A DNA stretch of 64,000 nucleotides from Mameliella sp. MMSF_3455 (GTDB lineage: Bacteria; Pseudomonadota; Alphaproteobacteria; Rhodobacterales; Rhodobacteraceae). Positions 48,841 through 56,350 of the stretch are shown piece after piece. Below the pieces are notes generated by a model. It was not told the origin of the DNA and did no database searches. It saw only the letters and a program-made list of their open reading frames with translations. The DNA lies in assembly GCF_030733205.1 (NCBI RefSeq), contig NZ_JASHJL010000016.1, positions 55,550 to 119,549 of the forward strand. The letters run 5' to 3'. The translations under genes were made by a program, and so were the position numbers. Numbering within the stretch: the stretch's first letter is position 1; the number at the start of each line of letters is the position of its first letter.

Positions 48841-49058
48841 CCCGCTTTGCCATCGCGCTGGCACTGGTCGCCAGCCTCGCCGCCGGGATTTACGCGCTGG
48901 GGCGGCGCGATCACGCCCGGGACATCCAACAGGAGAATGACGATGCCACGAAAGCCGCGATCTGGGCGGAGTTGGGCCGCCGCGACTGTGTTGCTGCTGG
49001 GGGCTTGTGGGATTTCGCAGCCGGAGAATGTGCCTGGCCTGACAGCCGCCCTCGGTGA
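48837..49058 (+). CDS. small membrane protein, possible i-spanin
   Basis: 73 aa. One membrane segment at the N-terminus (FAIALALVASLAAGIYALG), then a charged periplasmic stretch DHARDIQQENDDATKAAIWAELG that could be helical, and two Cys in CVAAGGLWDFAAGEC. It starts with GTG overlapping the endolysin stop. A lipoprotein reading frame begins inside it in another frame, the arrangement of Rz/Rz1 spanins, although this protein is shorter than typical Rz. Confidence 0.55.
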   Translation: MTRFAIALALVASLAAGIYALGRRDHARDIQQENDDATKAAIWAELGRRDCVAAGGLWDFAAGECAWPDSRPR

Positions 49059-49266
49059 TGCGCTGCCCGGCGCGCAGGGCCTGACGATCGAGGACCAGGA
49101 GCGCATCGACGAAACCGTCGCCCGCGGCTGTGCGGCCGGTGTGTGGACCCGCGCGCGCTGTGCCGAACACACGCCGGCGAGTGCGGCGCGGCGGGCCGTT
49201 CTCAGCTGCGCCGCATCGGCGTCTGAAATGCGAACGAAACCAACCTGCACCAAAGGAGTAGACTGA
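48943..49266 (+). CDS. nested lipoprotein, Rz1-like o-spanin candidate
   Basis: 107 aa starting inside the preceding gene in a different frame. The N-terminus MPRKPRSGRSWAAATVLLLGACG has basic residues, a hydrophobic core and a lipobox LLGAC, so Cys would be lipidated. The mature part contains LPGAQGLTIEDQERIDETVARGC and more cysteines. AGGAG stands seven bases before ATG 48943. It continues 208 bases past the partner gene. Outer-membrane lipoprotein nested after an endolysin suggests an o-spanin; the lack of Pro-richness is a caution. Confidence 0.6.
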   Translation: MPRKPRSGRSWAAATVLLLGACGISQPENVPGLTAALGDALPGAQGLTIEDQERIDETVARGCAAGVWTRARCAEHTPASAARRAVLSCAASASEMRTKPTCTKGVD

Positions 49267-49727
49267 TGGCTGCAAACCCCTTCGCCATGTACGGCGCCGC
49301 ATACGAGGCCATCTGGGACGGCACGGTTGACCTGTCGAATGACAGCTTCCGGATGGTCCTGGTCGGCACCGGCTACACCCCGAACCAGAGTGCCGATGAT
49401 GCGTGGTCCGACATCTCGGCACATGAAATCAGCGGCACCGGCTACACAGCCAACGGTAAGGCTGTGACGCTGACCATTTCCCGCTCCGGCCTTGCAGTGA
49501 CGGTTGACTGTGACGATCAGTCGTGGACCGGCTCAACCCTGACAAACGTCGCTTACGCGGTGATCGTTCGTGATGCAGATGCCAACGGGGCGCTGGCCGG
49601 GACCGACATTCCGATGTGGTTTTGTGAGCTGGAGGATGGCGGCAGCCTGTCGACGACCAACGGCCCATTGACCGTCACGATCAACGCCTCCGGCCTCTAT
49701 GTGGCGACGGCTGGCACGGCGGCCTGA
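49266..49727 (+). CDS. phage virion-like protein downstream of lysis genes
   Basis: 153 aa beta-rich: AYEAIWDGTVDLSNDSFRMVLVGTGYTP, ISGTGYTANGKAVTLTISRSGL, WTGSTLTNVAYAVIVRD and NGPLTVTINASGLYVATAG. Proteins with this pattern occur as tail fibre accessory or virion proteins in alphaproteobacterial phages, but no function is known to me. AAAGGAG precedes the ATG, which overlaps the lipoprotein stop. Confidence 0.6.
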   Translation: MAANPFAMYGAAYEAIWDGTVDLSNDSFRMVLVGTGYTPNQSADDAWSDISAHEISGTGYTANGKAVTLTISRSGLAVTVDCDDQSWTGSTLTNVAYAVIVRDADANGALAGTDIPMWFCELEDGGSLSTTNGPLTVTINASGLYVATAGTAA

Positions 49728-50041
49728 TGCACCAAGCGGTGCACCTCCTGTGTCCTTCCTGCGGCCAGCCTTTCGAGGCTGACCGTGTGGACGCGGTGGA
49801 GGACATTCTGTCTCCGACCGAGTGGCGGATTTTCGAGGTGGTGCAAAATCGGCCCGGCATCGGCATGGATGCATTGGTGCAGGCGGTATGGGGCAACACG
49901 CCCGGCGGCGGGCCCCTGACGGCCCCTCGCGTGGCCTCCGTCCTGATCTTCCGCGCGAATAAGCGGCTTGAGCCGCTCGGGCTGCGCATCGCCTCGTCCC
50001 ATCGCGGGATCGGTGCGACCTACAGCATTCGGGTGACCTGA
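49727..50041 (+). CDS. phage winged-helix protein with zinc-ribbon start
   Basis: 104 aa. LLCPSCGQPFEADR carries one CxxC pair. The rest looks like a winged helix: LSPTEWRIFEVVQNRPGIGMDALVQAVWG and PLTAPRVASVLIFRANKRLEPLGLRI, similar to response-regulator effector domains. It is embedded among virion-type genes with one-base overlaps on both sides. A regulator in this position is odd; it may control tail-fibre or cargo genes. Confidence 0.58.
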   Translation: MHQAVHLLCPSCGQPFEADRVDAVEDILSPTEWRIFEVVQNRPGIGMDALVQAVWGNTPGGGPLTAPRVASVLIFRANKRLEPLGLRIASSHRGIGATYSIRVT

Positions 50042-51603
50042 TGGCAGCACCTACCTTTGAAGCCTCGTCAGAGGTCGAGTCCAACAGCAACACGGCCAGC
50101 CTGTCGCTGCCAGAGCCATCCGGCGCGACAAGCGGCGACCTGCTGCTTGTGCTTATCGCCCCCGGCACGACGACCGGCCAGCCTGTCACGGCGCCGTCCG
50201 TCGATTGGACCGCAGTCGACAACGCCGCGAACGACCCGTCGCTGTGCTGGGACATGTTTGTGTGCCCGTATGATGATGCCGGCGCGGGCCCCTACGTCTT
50301 TTCCTTCGACGCATCCTCGCGCGGCACGGCACAGTGTATCCTGATCCGGGGCGCGGACACGACCAGCCCGATCGATGTCCAGAACAAGATCAGCTTTGAC
50401 GCATTGCGGTTCGAGGGCGGGCAGGCCACCACATTCGAGGACGATGGCCTGACGACGACCGTTGACGACTGTCTTGTCGTCGGCGGTTGGGTCAGTTTCA
50501 TCGGCCAGCGGTCGGTCACGGTCGGCTCCCCGATGACGCTGATCGACAACACGTTCAATTCACACACTGCCACCACGCGCGCCGCGCAGGCCACCGCCTA
50601 CATGACGCAGGCCACGGCCGGGGCGACCGGCACATGGCTTTGGACGCTGGACGAAAACTCGACATACGCGGATCTCTGCGCCGTCGCGATCAAGCCGGCG
50701 GCAGGCGGCGGCGGGGGCGCCACGGCGACACCGGGCGCGGGGTCCAGCTCCGCCACAGGTCAGGCGCCGACACCATCAGCGGGGTCGACGGCAGCACCCG
50801 GCGCCGGGTCAGCCTCGGCGGCAGGGCTTGCCCCGACAGTAGAGACGGCCACCGGCGCCACGGCTGAACCCGGTGCAGGTGCGGCATCGGCGATCGGACT
50901 TGCGCCTGCGGTCGCTGCAGGATCGTCGGGCGCGCCGGACGCGGGTGCATCGACGGCACTCGGCCAGGGGCCGACTGTATCCGCCGGGTCAACTGCCCAG
51001 CTCGGTGCTGGTCTGGCCAGCGCTATGGGCCAGGCACCTACCGCATCGGCAGGCGCAGTCGCGGAGCCGCCTAGCGGATCCAGCGCCGCCGCAGGGCGCG
51101 CGCCGACGGTCTCGGTCGGGGGCAGCGCCAGCGCAGAGCCGGGGACGGGCGTGTCATCGGGAACCGGGCTTGCGCCCTCGGTCTCTGCTGGATCAGTAGC
51201 GGAGCCCGGGGCGGGGGCCGCTTCAGGGATTGGCCTGGTGCCAAGCGTCAGCACCGGTCAGGGCGCGGTCATCACCGTCCCGGCCGGCACGGCCAGCGCC
51301 ACGGGCCTCGCACCCAACGTCATCGCAGGACAAGGGGCCGAAGCGCAGCCGGGCGTCGGCGCGTCGATTGCGTCCGGCCTCGCCCCCATCGCGTCGGCTG
51401 GCGCCATCATCCTGCCGGACTCGGGCGCATCGTCGGCCATCGGGCTGGCACCTGTCGTGACCCTGGCGGCTGTATCCAATGCCGGACAGGCCATCACCGC
51501 GATCTGGCGCACGCGGGCCGTCACGGCGACATTTCACACGCGCACGGCCACCGGAGCGTGGCGCACGCGCAGCGCAACAGGAACATGGAGAGGCGAGGCA
51601 TGA
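50041..51603 (+). CDS. repeat-rich virion protein, fibre-like
   Basis: 520 aa. The first ~220 residues are a beta-sandwich-like domain (SLSLPEPSGATSGDLLLVLIA, TYADLCAVAIKPAA). Then come eleven degenerate repeats of about 22-24 residues, consensus PGAG-x-ASA-x-GLAPTVSAGS-x-AE, ending near residue 475. The last 45 residues have a WRTR/FHTR/WRTR/WRGE periodicity. The Gly/Ala/Ser/Pro repeats would form an extended or collagen-like flexible stalk. Probably a surface appendage. It overlaps both neighbours. Confidence 0.6.
   Translation: MAAPTFEASSEVESNSNTASLSLPEPSGATSGDLLLVLIAPGTTTGQPVTAPSVDWTAVDNAANDPSLCWDMFVCPYDDAGAGPYVFSFDASSRGTAQCILIRGADTTSPIDVQNKISFDALRFEGGQATTFEDDGLTTTVDDCLVVGGWVSFIGQRSVTVGSPMTLIDNTFNSHTATTRAAQATAYMTQATAGATGTWLWTLDENSTYADLCAVAIKPAAGGGGGATATPGAGSSSATGQAPTPSAGSTAAPGAGSASAAGLAPTVETATGATAEPGAGAASAIGLAPAVAAGSSGAPDAGASTALGQGPTVSAGSTAQLGAGLASAMGQAPTASAGAVAEPPSGSSAAAGRAPTVSVGGSASAEPGTGVSSGTGLAPSVSAGSVAEPGAGAASGIGLVPSVSTGQGAVITVPAGTASATGLAPNVIAGQGAEAQPGVGASIASGLAPIASAGAIILPDSGASSAIGLAPVVTLAAVSNAGQAITAIWRTRAVTATFHTRTATGAWRTRSATGTWRGEA
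50725..51475 (+). repeat. eleven ~22-24-codon degenerate repeats in the fibre-like gene
   Basis: Eleven tandem copies of a 66-72 bp unit encode variants of PGAGSASAAGLAPTVSAG. Copies differ at many bases, mostly outside the G-x-G and GLAP positions, so this is an old array under protein-level constraint rather than a fresh slippage. Confidence 0.8.
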
Positions 51604-51908
51604 CGATAGCGGCCATCTGGGAAAATGACGACCTTGTCCTGGCGGTGACCGTCGCGGATGAGGCGGGGGACGCTATCGACCTGACCGGCGCCACCGTCGA
51701 GGCGATTGCCAGCATGTACAGCGGAACAACCGTCGAGCCGACCGTCACGGTCACTGATGCGGCTGCGGGTGCGGTGACGGTGCAGTTTGACGAAGGGGCG
51801 CTGTCATCGACCGTATGGCGCATCCAGGTGCGGGTGACGATTGCAGACGTCACCCAGACGGTTCTGGATGAAACGGTGTCGGTCAAGCGGTCGTACTTCC
51901 CGGCCTGA
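51600..51908 (+). CDS. small beta-sandwich virion protein
   Basis: 102 aa. IAAIWENDDLVLAVTVADEAGDAIDLTGATVEA resembles the N-terminal baseplate-binding domain of BppU-type proteins, which starts with polarity D-x-x-x-x-x-V-x-D-x-x-G-x-x-x-D-L-T-G. The end is TIADVTQTVLDETVSVKRSYFP. ATG 51600 overlaps the previous stop. It may anchor the repeat-rich fibre to the tail. Family assignment is tentative. Confidence 0.6.
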   Translation: MTIAAIWENDDLVLAVTVADEAGDAIDLTGATVEAIASMYSGTTVEPTVTVTDAAAGAVTVQFDEGALSSTVWRIQVRVTIADVTQTVLDETVSVKRSYFPA

Positions 51909-52066
51909 TGGGCGAAACGAGGGACGCTTGGCCTGCGAGGGCCGTCCGGCAAACCCGTCAGGTCCTCGCCGCGGGGTATCGCGCGCGGATGCGATCGATG
52001 TCCGGTTGGCGCGCGAGCTATTGGGGGGAAATTGCGCACCGCCGGGCAAGATTGAAGGAGGATTGA
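51908..52066 (+). CDS. small basic protein at end of the late operon (52 aa)
   Basis: 52 aa, Arg/Trp-rich: MGETRDAWPARAVRQTRQVL, then MSGWRASYWGEIAHRRARLKED. Its ATG overlaps the previous TGA (TGATG) and base composition is still that of the late operon. It is the last high-GC gene before the AT-rich cargo. A similar position and Trp/Arg character are seen in small phage tail-fibre accessory proteins, but there is no firm match. Confidence 0.5.
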   Translation: MGETRDAWPARAVRQTRQVLAAGYRARMRSMSGWRASYWGEIAHRRARLKED

Positions 52067-52133
52067 TACTGGACGTTGGCTCCAGTAACTGCTTCATCAC
52101 TGATAGCAACCTCATCGCACTAACGGGTAAGTT

Positions 52134-53015
52134 TTGTCGACTCTTGTTCTGCCCCGCAATCTTGAAAAAAATAACCTATTCGTTTCGTTCGGGGCGTTTC
52201 TTAAAGAAAACCCTAGCATGCCTGCTGAAGTAGTAATTGATTTTTCGGATGTGAGTTTCATAACGCCACCCAGTGTGGCTTTCCTTAGCAATTTTACATA
52301 CTGGTTTGCCAATGCGGGTGCGAAGGTTGCATTTGATGGCCTGAATGTTAATCGCGCGGCCATAAAGTATTTAGATGACTCCATGTTTTTCGAGCAGCAC
52401 TTGGGGAGCAAACTTGATCCAAGCAGCTATTGCCGATCAACAACGGTACCGGTGCGAAAAGTTGCCAAAACTGACAGTTATGGATGGTTGGAGTTTGAGT
52501 TCATTCCGTGGCTGAGTGAAAAATCAGGACTGTCAAAGGCGAGTTTGGCAGAGGTGAAAACTTGTCTCCAAGAACTCTTCAATAATATCAGTGATCATAC
52601 GGTTCACGACGAGGGTTGCGTGTTCGGTCAGTGGTACCCCAATATCAATAAAATAATCGTCAGCATTGGAGATTTCGGCATAGGCATCCCCCAAAATGTG
52701 GAGCGTGTTGTGCCGAATCTTTCAGATAATGGCGCGATTCTGAAAGCTGCTGAAGATGGTTTTTCGACAAAGAGCCTGCCCACAAATCGTGGGGCTGGAC
52801 TTCACCTGCTCTTGTTAAATGTTGTGCAACGGTTTTGCGGTACGGTAACCATTCGATCACATGCCGGTTACGTAGAGTTTGTCAACCATGAAGGTAAGAT
52901 CTATAGTGTAGAGTACGAAAGTTGTGGTTTCTGCATTGGCACAACGATCGATCTGGTTCTGTACACTGATCGCATCCCGCATGCAGATGACGAGGAGGAG
53001 TTTGAATGGTTTTGA
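52134..53015 (+). CDS. STAS-like / GHKL ATPase protein of the cargo block
   Basis: 293 aa. The first ~75 residues look STAS-like (PAEVVIDFSDVSFITPPSVAFLSN). From about 135 a GHKL ATPase follows: CLQELFNNISDHT (N box, Glu147 and Asn151), VSIGDFGIGIP (G1, Asp180) and NRGAGLHLLLLNV (G2, near 218-228). The TTG 52134 start is uncertain; ATG 52218 would delete half the STAS region. Markedly AT-richer than neighbours, so recently acquired. It overlaps the next STAS-like gene by ten bases. ATPase plus STAS partner resembles SpoIIAB/SpoIIAA-type switching. Confidence 0.75.
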   Translation: MSTLVLPRNLEKNNLFVSFGAFLKENPSMPAEVVIDFSDVSFITPPSVAFLSNFTYWFANAGAKVAFDGLNVNRAAIKYLDDSMFFEQHLGSKLDPSSYCRSTTVPVRKVAKTDSYGWLEFEFIPWLSEKSGLSKASLAEVKTCLQELFNNISDHTVHDEGCVFGQWYPNINKIIVSIGDFGIGIPQNVERVVPNLSDNGAILKAAEDGFSTKSLPTNRGAGLHLLLLNVVQRFCGTVTIRSHAGYVEFVNHEGKIYSVEYESCGFCIGTTIDLVLYTDRIPHADDEEEFEWF

Positions 53016-53317
53016 TCATTTCTTCGGTCGTTCGGTCATGCGACACGAACGAACAGGGCGATGTGGTTCGTCTGGAGATCATCAAACATCTGTCCAAGAA
53101 CGAAAAAGTAACGCTGGATTTCTCTGGGGTCACAAACGTGACTTCTTCGTTTGTCAACTCGGCGCTGATTTCGTTGATGCCACAATACGACGTCCGTACC
53201 ATCAAGGCGCGGATCCAGGTCACGCGCGCGAACAGGCAGATCGGTACGATGATCAACGACCGATTCCGCTCTGAGCAAAGGTTGCGAAGTTCTTACGAAG
53301 CGTCTGCTATCTCCTAG
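53006..53317 (+). CDS. STAS-like protein (DUF4325 type)
   Basis: 103 aa. EKVTLDFSGVTNVTSSFVNSAL is the STAS-like/DUF4325 core, in which a Ser near residue 47-48 occupies the phosphorylation position of anti-sigma-factor antagonists. The following LMPQYDVRTIKARIQVTRAN fits the second half. It is coupled by ten bases of overlap to the GHKL ATPase gene. The pair probably acts together, the ATPase phosphorylating or binding the STAS protein. Such pairs are found in mobile regions, function unknown. Confidence 0.75.
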   Translation: MVLIISSVVRSCDTNEQGDVVRLEIIKHLSKNEKVTLDFSGVTNVTSSFVNSALISLMPQYDVRTIKARIQVTRANRQIGTMINDRFRSEQRLRSSYEASAIS

Positions 53318-53475
53318 AAAGCCGCTGTACTGTATGGCTGTGAACATCTTTCAGCATCGCACCTAAACTACTAGGAACTCAGATGGCGTTTCATGGCGGC
53401 CCCGGTCTGGCTACTGGGGCCGTTATCTGCAAAGTAACGAGTTGTAGTTGGCTAGACCAGCGGCTGCGACCTAAA
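53318..53475. other. non-coding AT-richer gap
   Basis: About 158 bases without an open gene. A GGCCCC / GGGGCC inverted repeat with a 12-base loop lies near 53400-53423 but has no T-run. It may be a weak terminator for the GHKL/STAS pair. Confidence 0.35.
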
Positions 53476-53620
53476 CGTTGTGCTGATCACGCAGGGTGTC
53501 GGTGCTACGTGCGCTCGGTTTGATCCGGAAGGTGGCTATTTCGTGACGCAGCGCCAGGCCGGGCCGGGCCGTTCCAAGGTAAGGTGCCGGGGTACTGCCA
53601 ACCATGATTCGCCTCTTGTT
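53476..53620 (+). pseudogene. decayed C-terminal fragment of a thermonuclease-family gene
   Basis: The plus-strand translation VLITQGVGATCARFDPEGGY then VTQRQAGPG aligns with VLIGQGVCGRCARFDPQGGY and EVQRQVGPF of the intact nuclease gene at 53953-54441. Only the last ~45 codons remain, without a start and with drift after the QRQ segment. It is a partial duplicate lying 830 bases upstream of the same segment in the intact gene. Confidence 0.8.
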
Positions 53621-53655
53621 CTGATTCGCGGCCTGCGGGGTCGAGAATACCATCC

Positions 53656-53752
53656 CAGTCCCGCGCGAGAGCCACAGCCTGCTACGAGATTAGATCCTTC
53701 GCCGTTGCTAGTGTCGTCGCTGCCGCCATGTTGGCGCCCCGGACATGCATCG
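53656..53752 (-). repeat. repeat module R1 (broken 25-codon mini-gene)
   Basis: On the minus strand HVRGANMAAATTLATAKDLI then a TAG stop and QAVALARD match R2 at 56283-56380 along about 90 bases, including the non-coding lead (CATGTC-GGCGCCAACATGG). R1 and R2 have the same orientation, 2.6 kb apart, and flank the intact thermonuclease and the large nuclease-like gene. Confidence 0.75.
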
Positions 53753-53952
53753 ATTATACGATCCCGGCCCCCGGTGCTGACACGCTGTGGGTGACACGGG
53801 CACATCGAGTTACGTCAGGTGTGTTCCTCAGATTCTCGATTTGTTTCCAGTTTTCGGTTTATCTCGCCACCGCGGTGCCTGCCGTTCGTCGTAGAAATCG
53901 AAACCCGGGACCGGGATGCAGGTGTCGTCTGCGTATTGTCTTAGGGGGTGAG

Positions 53953-54441
53953 ATGATTCGAATCGGTCAAAGAAGGCGGCGGAGCCTTCAAAGGGGGATC
54001 CTTCCGGCCCTCTTGATCTTGTGCGCCGGTGGGTGGGCCTTGGATCGTGCCACCGATCAGCGCGCAGATCCCAGCCTGGTCTCGGGCCGCGTCACTCAAA
54101 TCCGCGACGGCGACACGATCGAGGTCTCGGGCATCCCGATCCGCCTCAACGGTCTGAACTGCGAGGAACGCGGCTCTGACCTCGGGAAACTCGCGACCGC
54201 TGCCATGCGTGACCTGATCGAGGGGCAGGACCTTACCTGCAGACTGAACGGTGACCGGACATACGATCGAGAAGTTGGGCGCTGTGTTCTGGACGATGGC
54301 CGCGACATTGGTGCGGTCCTGATCGGGCAGGGGGTCTGTGGGCGCTGCGCGCGGTTCGATCCGCAGGGAGGGTATATCGAGGTGCAGCGCCAGGTGGGGC
54401 CGTTCGCGGGTGAGGTGCCGGGCTATTGCACGTCGCGCTGA
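53953..54441 (+). CDS. thermonuclease (SNase-like) family protein
   Basis: 162 aa. A membrane or signal anchor (GILPALLILCAGGWAL) follows a very basic N-terminus. The SNase fold begins SGRVTQIRDGDTIEVSGIPIRLNGLNCEER, with the Asp/Asp/Glu positions of the family, and continues GKLATAAMRDLIEGQDLTCRL and YDREVGRCVLDDGRDIGAVL. Anchored periplasmic nucleases of this type are common in alphaproteobacteria. GC is higher than in the flanking cargo genes. It lies between repeat modules and next to a partial copy of itself. Confidence 0.85.
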   Translation: MIRIGQRRRRSLQRGILPALLILCAGGWALDRATDQRADPSLVSGRVTQIRDGDTIEVSGIPIRLNGLNCEERGSDLGKLATAAMRDLIEGQDLTCRLNGDRTYDREVGRCVLDDGRDIGAVLIGQGVCGRCARFDPQGGYIEVQRQVGPFAGEVPGYCTSR

Positions 54442-54580
54442 TCGACCGGATAACAGTTACGCAACACAATTTCTTAAACGGCATGGGTGGTGAGCTGTCG
54501 TTCGCGGCGCTTGCGATCCGGATGTCGTTTCTTCCGAAAGCTGTCTTTGGCGCTTTGGTTTTGGCGCCGAAAAGAAGACT

Positions 54581-56164
54581 TCAGTCTAACCCGTGAACGG
54601 TAACGAAGTTTCTGTCTTGATCGCTTGAAAACCAATCTATCAAATCTCCGTTCCCTAGCACAATGCTTACCCGTCTACGACCTTCGACCTGTTTTTCAAA
54701 TTCTTGGCGTGCAATGCGCTGCATGTTCGTGTGCTCAGTCTTGAAACGCTTCGAGTTATGAATCTCAGCTTGATCAATGACGATCTCGCACTGTTCACCT
54801 TCAATATTTTGATGGCGAACTGGAAAAGACAAGTTTACACTGTGGCAAAAGTCACCTAACTCAAAAACAAAAAAAGCTAGGACTTCTTGGCAATCATTTT
54901 GCAAAGGGGAATCCATCTCGAAGGATAATTTTTTGGGAATCTCACTAAAGATAGGCTCCAGCTTAGCTAGCCGAGAAAATTGTCGCCAAATTCGATCGTG
55001 ATCCGGTGAGAGGTCGACGAGCACTTGTCGTCCCGCCAGAAGAACTGCGAGGCGTCCGCCCTTAGAAATTTTTTCGCTCCACTCGCCTGCTCCAAGTTCA
55101 TGGCGAAAATTGATGTTGATGAAATTGCCTTGAAAGATGTTCCCTGACTCCAAGCATACTTCGAATCTTACTTTATCGTCTTCGTCACATTCAGCCAGCT
55201 CGGCGACTACATAGTAATCCCAAACCGTTTGCAAATCCAAGTTCATTTCCGCTCTATAAGTCCCGCCACCGAGCGGTGGCAATTTCATATCCAGGAGGGC
55301 GGACTTAACTCGCACCCTGAAGTCATCATGTTCTGGTCCAACAATTCCTGGTATGTATACTTTCGCATCGATCTCAAAGCTTTGTGTTCCCTTCACTATT
55401 CGCAGCACACTCTCCCGTGGTGTAGGTGTTATAGAAATTTTAGACCCAGATGTAGGTTGCGGAACGATAGAAGCGGGGATGTCGAAGCGCATGTCGCGTA
55501 TGTCAAAATGAGAGAGCGGGAGTTGTGCGTCATCGTTGAGTTGGCCTTCGACTATGTCTTTTGCAGTTACCTTGCCGTCGAAAACAAAATCACCTATAGC
55601 CCTAGCTTCTGGGTATCCAATTGTTTCTCGAATTGATTTCTTTTTCTGCCCGTATTGCGAGCCATGTTTGAGCGTGTGGGAGTAAATGTTATCAATTATA
55701 CATTCTTGAACGTCGTCCAGTTCGTTAAATGAGAATTGAAGTTCTATTTTGTGGAGGTCATTGTTATCATCGCGGTGTGCTTCACGTGCGCGTTTGAGAA
55801 CGCGTTCAATTTCACAAGTCCAAAAATGACGCACGTAGATCCCGGTGCATTCATCTGCATCGAACTTCAGGAGCACTAAGAAACAGGGGAGATCAGTTTG
55901 TATTGCTTTGAGCGCGTTGGAAAGCTTAATCTTCGCAACTCGTTTTCTGTTTCGCGTTGTCTTTATTTGCACCAATGACCGAAAAATCCCTTTGTGCAAG
56001 TCAGCAGGAAGATTGGATTGATGGCCAGGATCAAATTCGACGATGTAGTCCCAACCGTGCTCATCTTCGGTTGAGGGATTGCAAGTCGCTCCTTGTCTGG
56101 TGCACCTCTCGCTGAAGATTTTTTCGCCGAGTCGGCCCAAACGCACAGACGGCATTCCTGTCAT
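54581..56164 (-). CDS. large nuclease-like protein (DUF4365-type N-terminus)
   Basis: 527 aa, AT-rich. The N-terminal ~110 residues resemble DUF4365/Mrr-like PD-(D/E)xK proteins: RLGRLGEKIFSERCTRQG with Glu14, HGWDYIVEF with Asp39, and SLVQIKTTRN with a Q-x-K (66-68), then LPCFLVLLKFD. The long remainder (about 110-527) contains beta-rich segments such as GTYRAEMNLDLQTVWDYYVV and is unassigned, perhaps a sensor. ATG 56164 is preferred to TTG 56188. It lies alone on the minus strand in the cargo block, the position and composition of a defence or exclusion moron. Confidence 0.68.
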   Translation of the reverse strand: MTGMPSVRLGRLGEKIFSERCTRQGATCNPSTEDEHGWDYIVEFDPGHQSNLPADLHKGIFRSLVQIKTTRNRKRVAKIKLSNALKAIQTDLPCFLVLLKFDADECTGIYVRHFWTCEIERVLKRAREAHRDDNNDLHKIELQFSFNELDDVQECIIDNIYSHTLKHGSQYGQKKKSIRETIGYPEARAIGDFVFDGKVTAKDIVEGQLNDDAQLPLSHFDIRDMRFDIPASIVPQPTSGSKISITPTPRESVLRIVKGTQSFEIDAKVYIPGIVGPEHDDFRVRVKSALLDMKLPPLGGGTYRAEMNLDLQTVWDYYVVAELAECDEDDKVRFEVCLESGNIFQGNFININFRHELGAGEWSEKISKGGRLAVLLAGRQVLVDLSPDHDRIWRQFSRLAKLEPIFSEIPKKLSFEMDSPLQNDCQEVLAFFVFELGDFCHSVNLSFPVRHQNIEGEQCEIVIDQAEIHNSKRFKTEHTNMQRIARQEFEKQVEGRRRVSIVLGNGDLIDWFSSDQDRNFVTVHGLD

Positions 56165-56272
56165 GCTAAGACTCTCTTTGCCTTTCAATTCTAATCGCGT
56201 GATGTCTTTGAGAAAGAAGCCTGCATCATGCTTTGTCGATAGTGGGCTGAAACGATCTTTACGACAAGTGAC

Positions 56273-56350
56273 TTACTGGTCTTTGGCGAGAGCCACGGCC
56301 TTCTGCGTGACCAGATCCTGCGCCGCTGCCAGTGTCGTCGTTGTCGCCAT
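56273..56350 (-). CDS. 25-codon mini-gene of repeat module R2
   Basis: MATTTTLAAAQDLVTQKAVA-LAKDQ in full open frame, 25 codons. The frame stays open upstream to 56473 (66 codons), but only the 25-codon part plus about 20 bases before it are shared with R1. The copy in R1 carries a stop at codon 16, so R2 is the intact version. Conservation between copies is at both DNA and protein level. Function unknown; it could be a short structural RNA instead of a peptide. Confidence 0.4.
   Translation of the reverse strand: MATTTTLAAAQDLVTQKAVALAKDQ

Noticed and set aside
53728..53952. N-terminal extension of the thermonuclease frame from 53728
   Set aside because: It begins within repeat module R1 and adds a non-conserved stretch; ATG 53953 with GGGG and a signal anchor is the better start.
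55229..55636. 135-codon plus-strand frame inside the large nuclease-like gene
   Set aside because: Lacks start context and a plausible composition; the long minus-strand frame explains the region.
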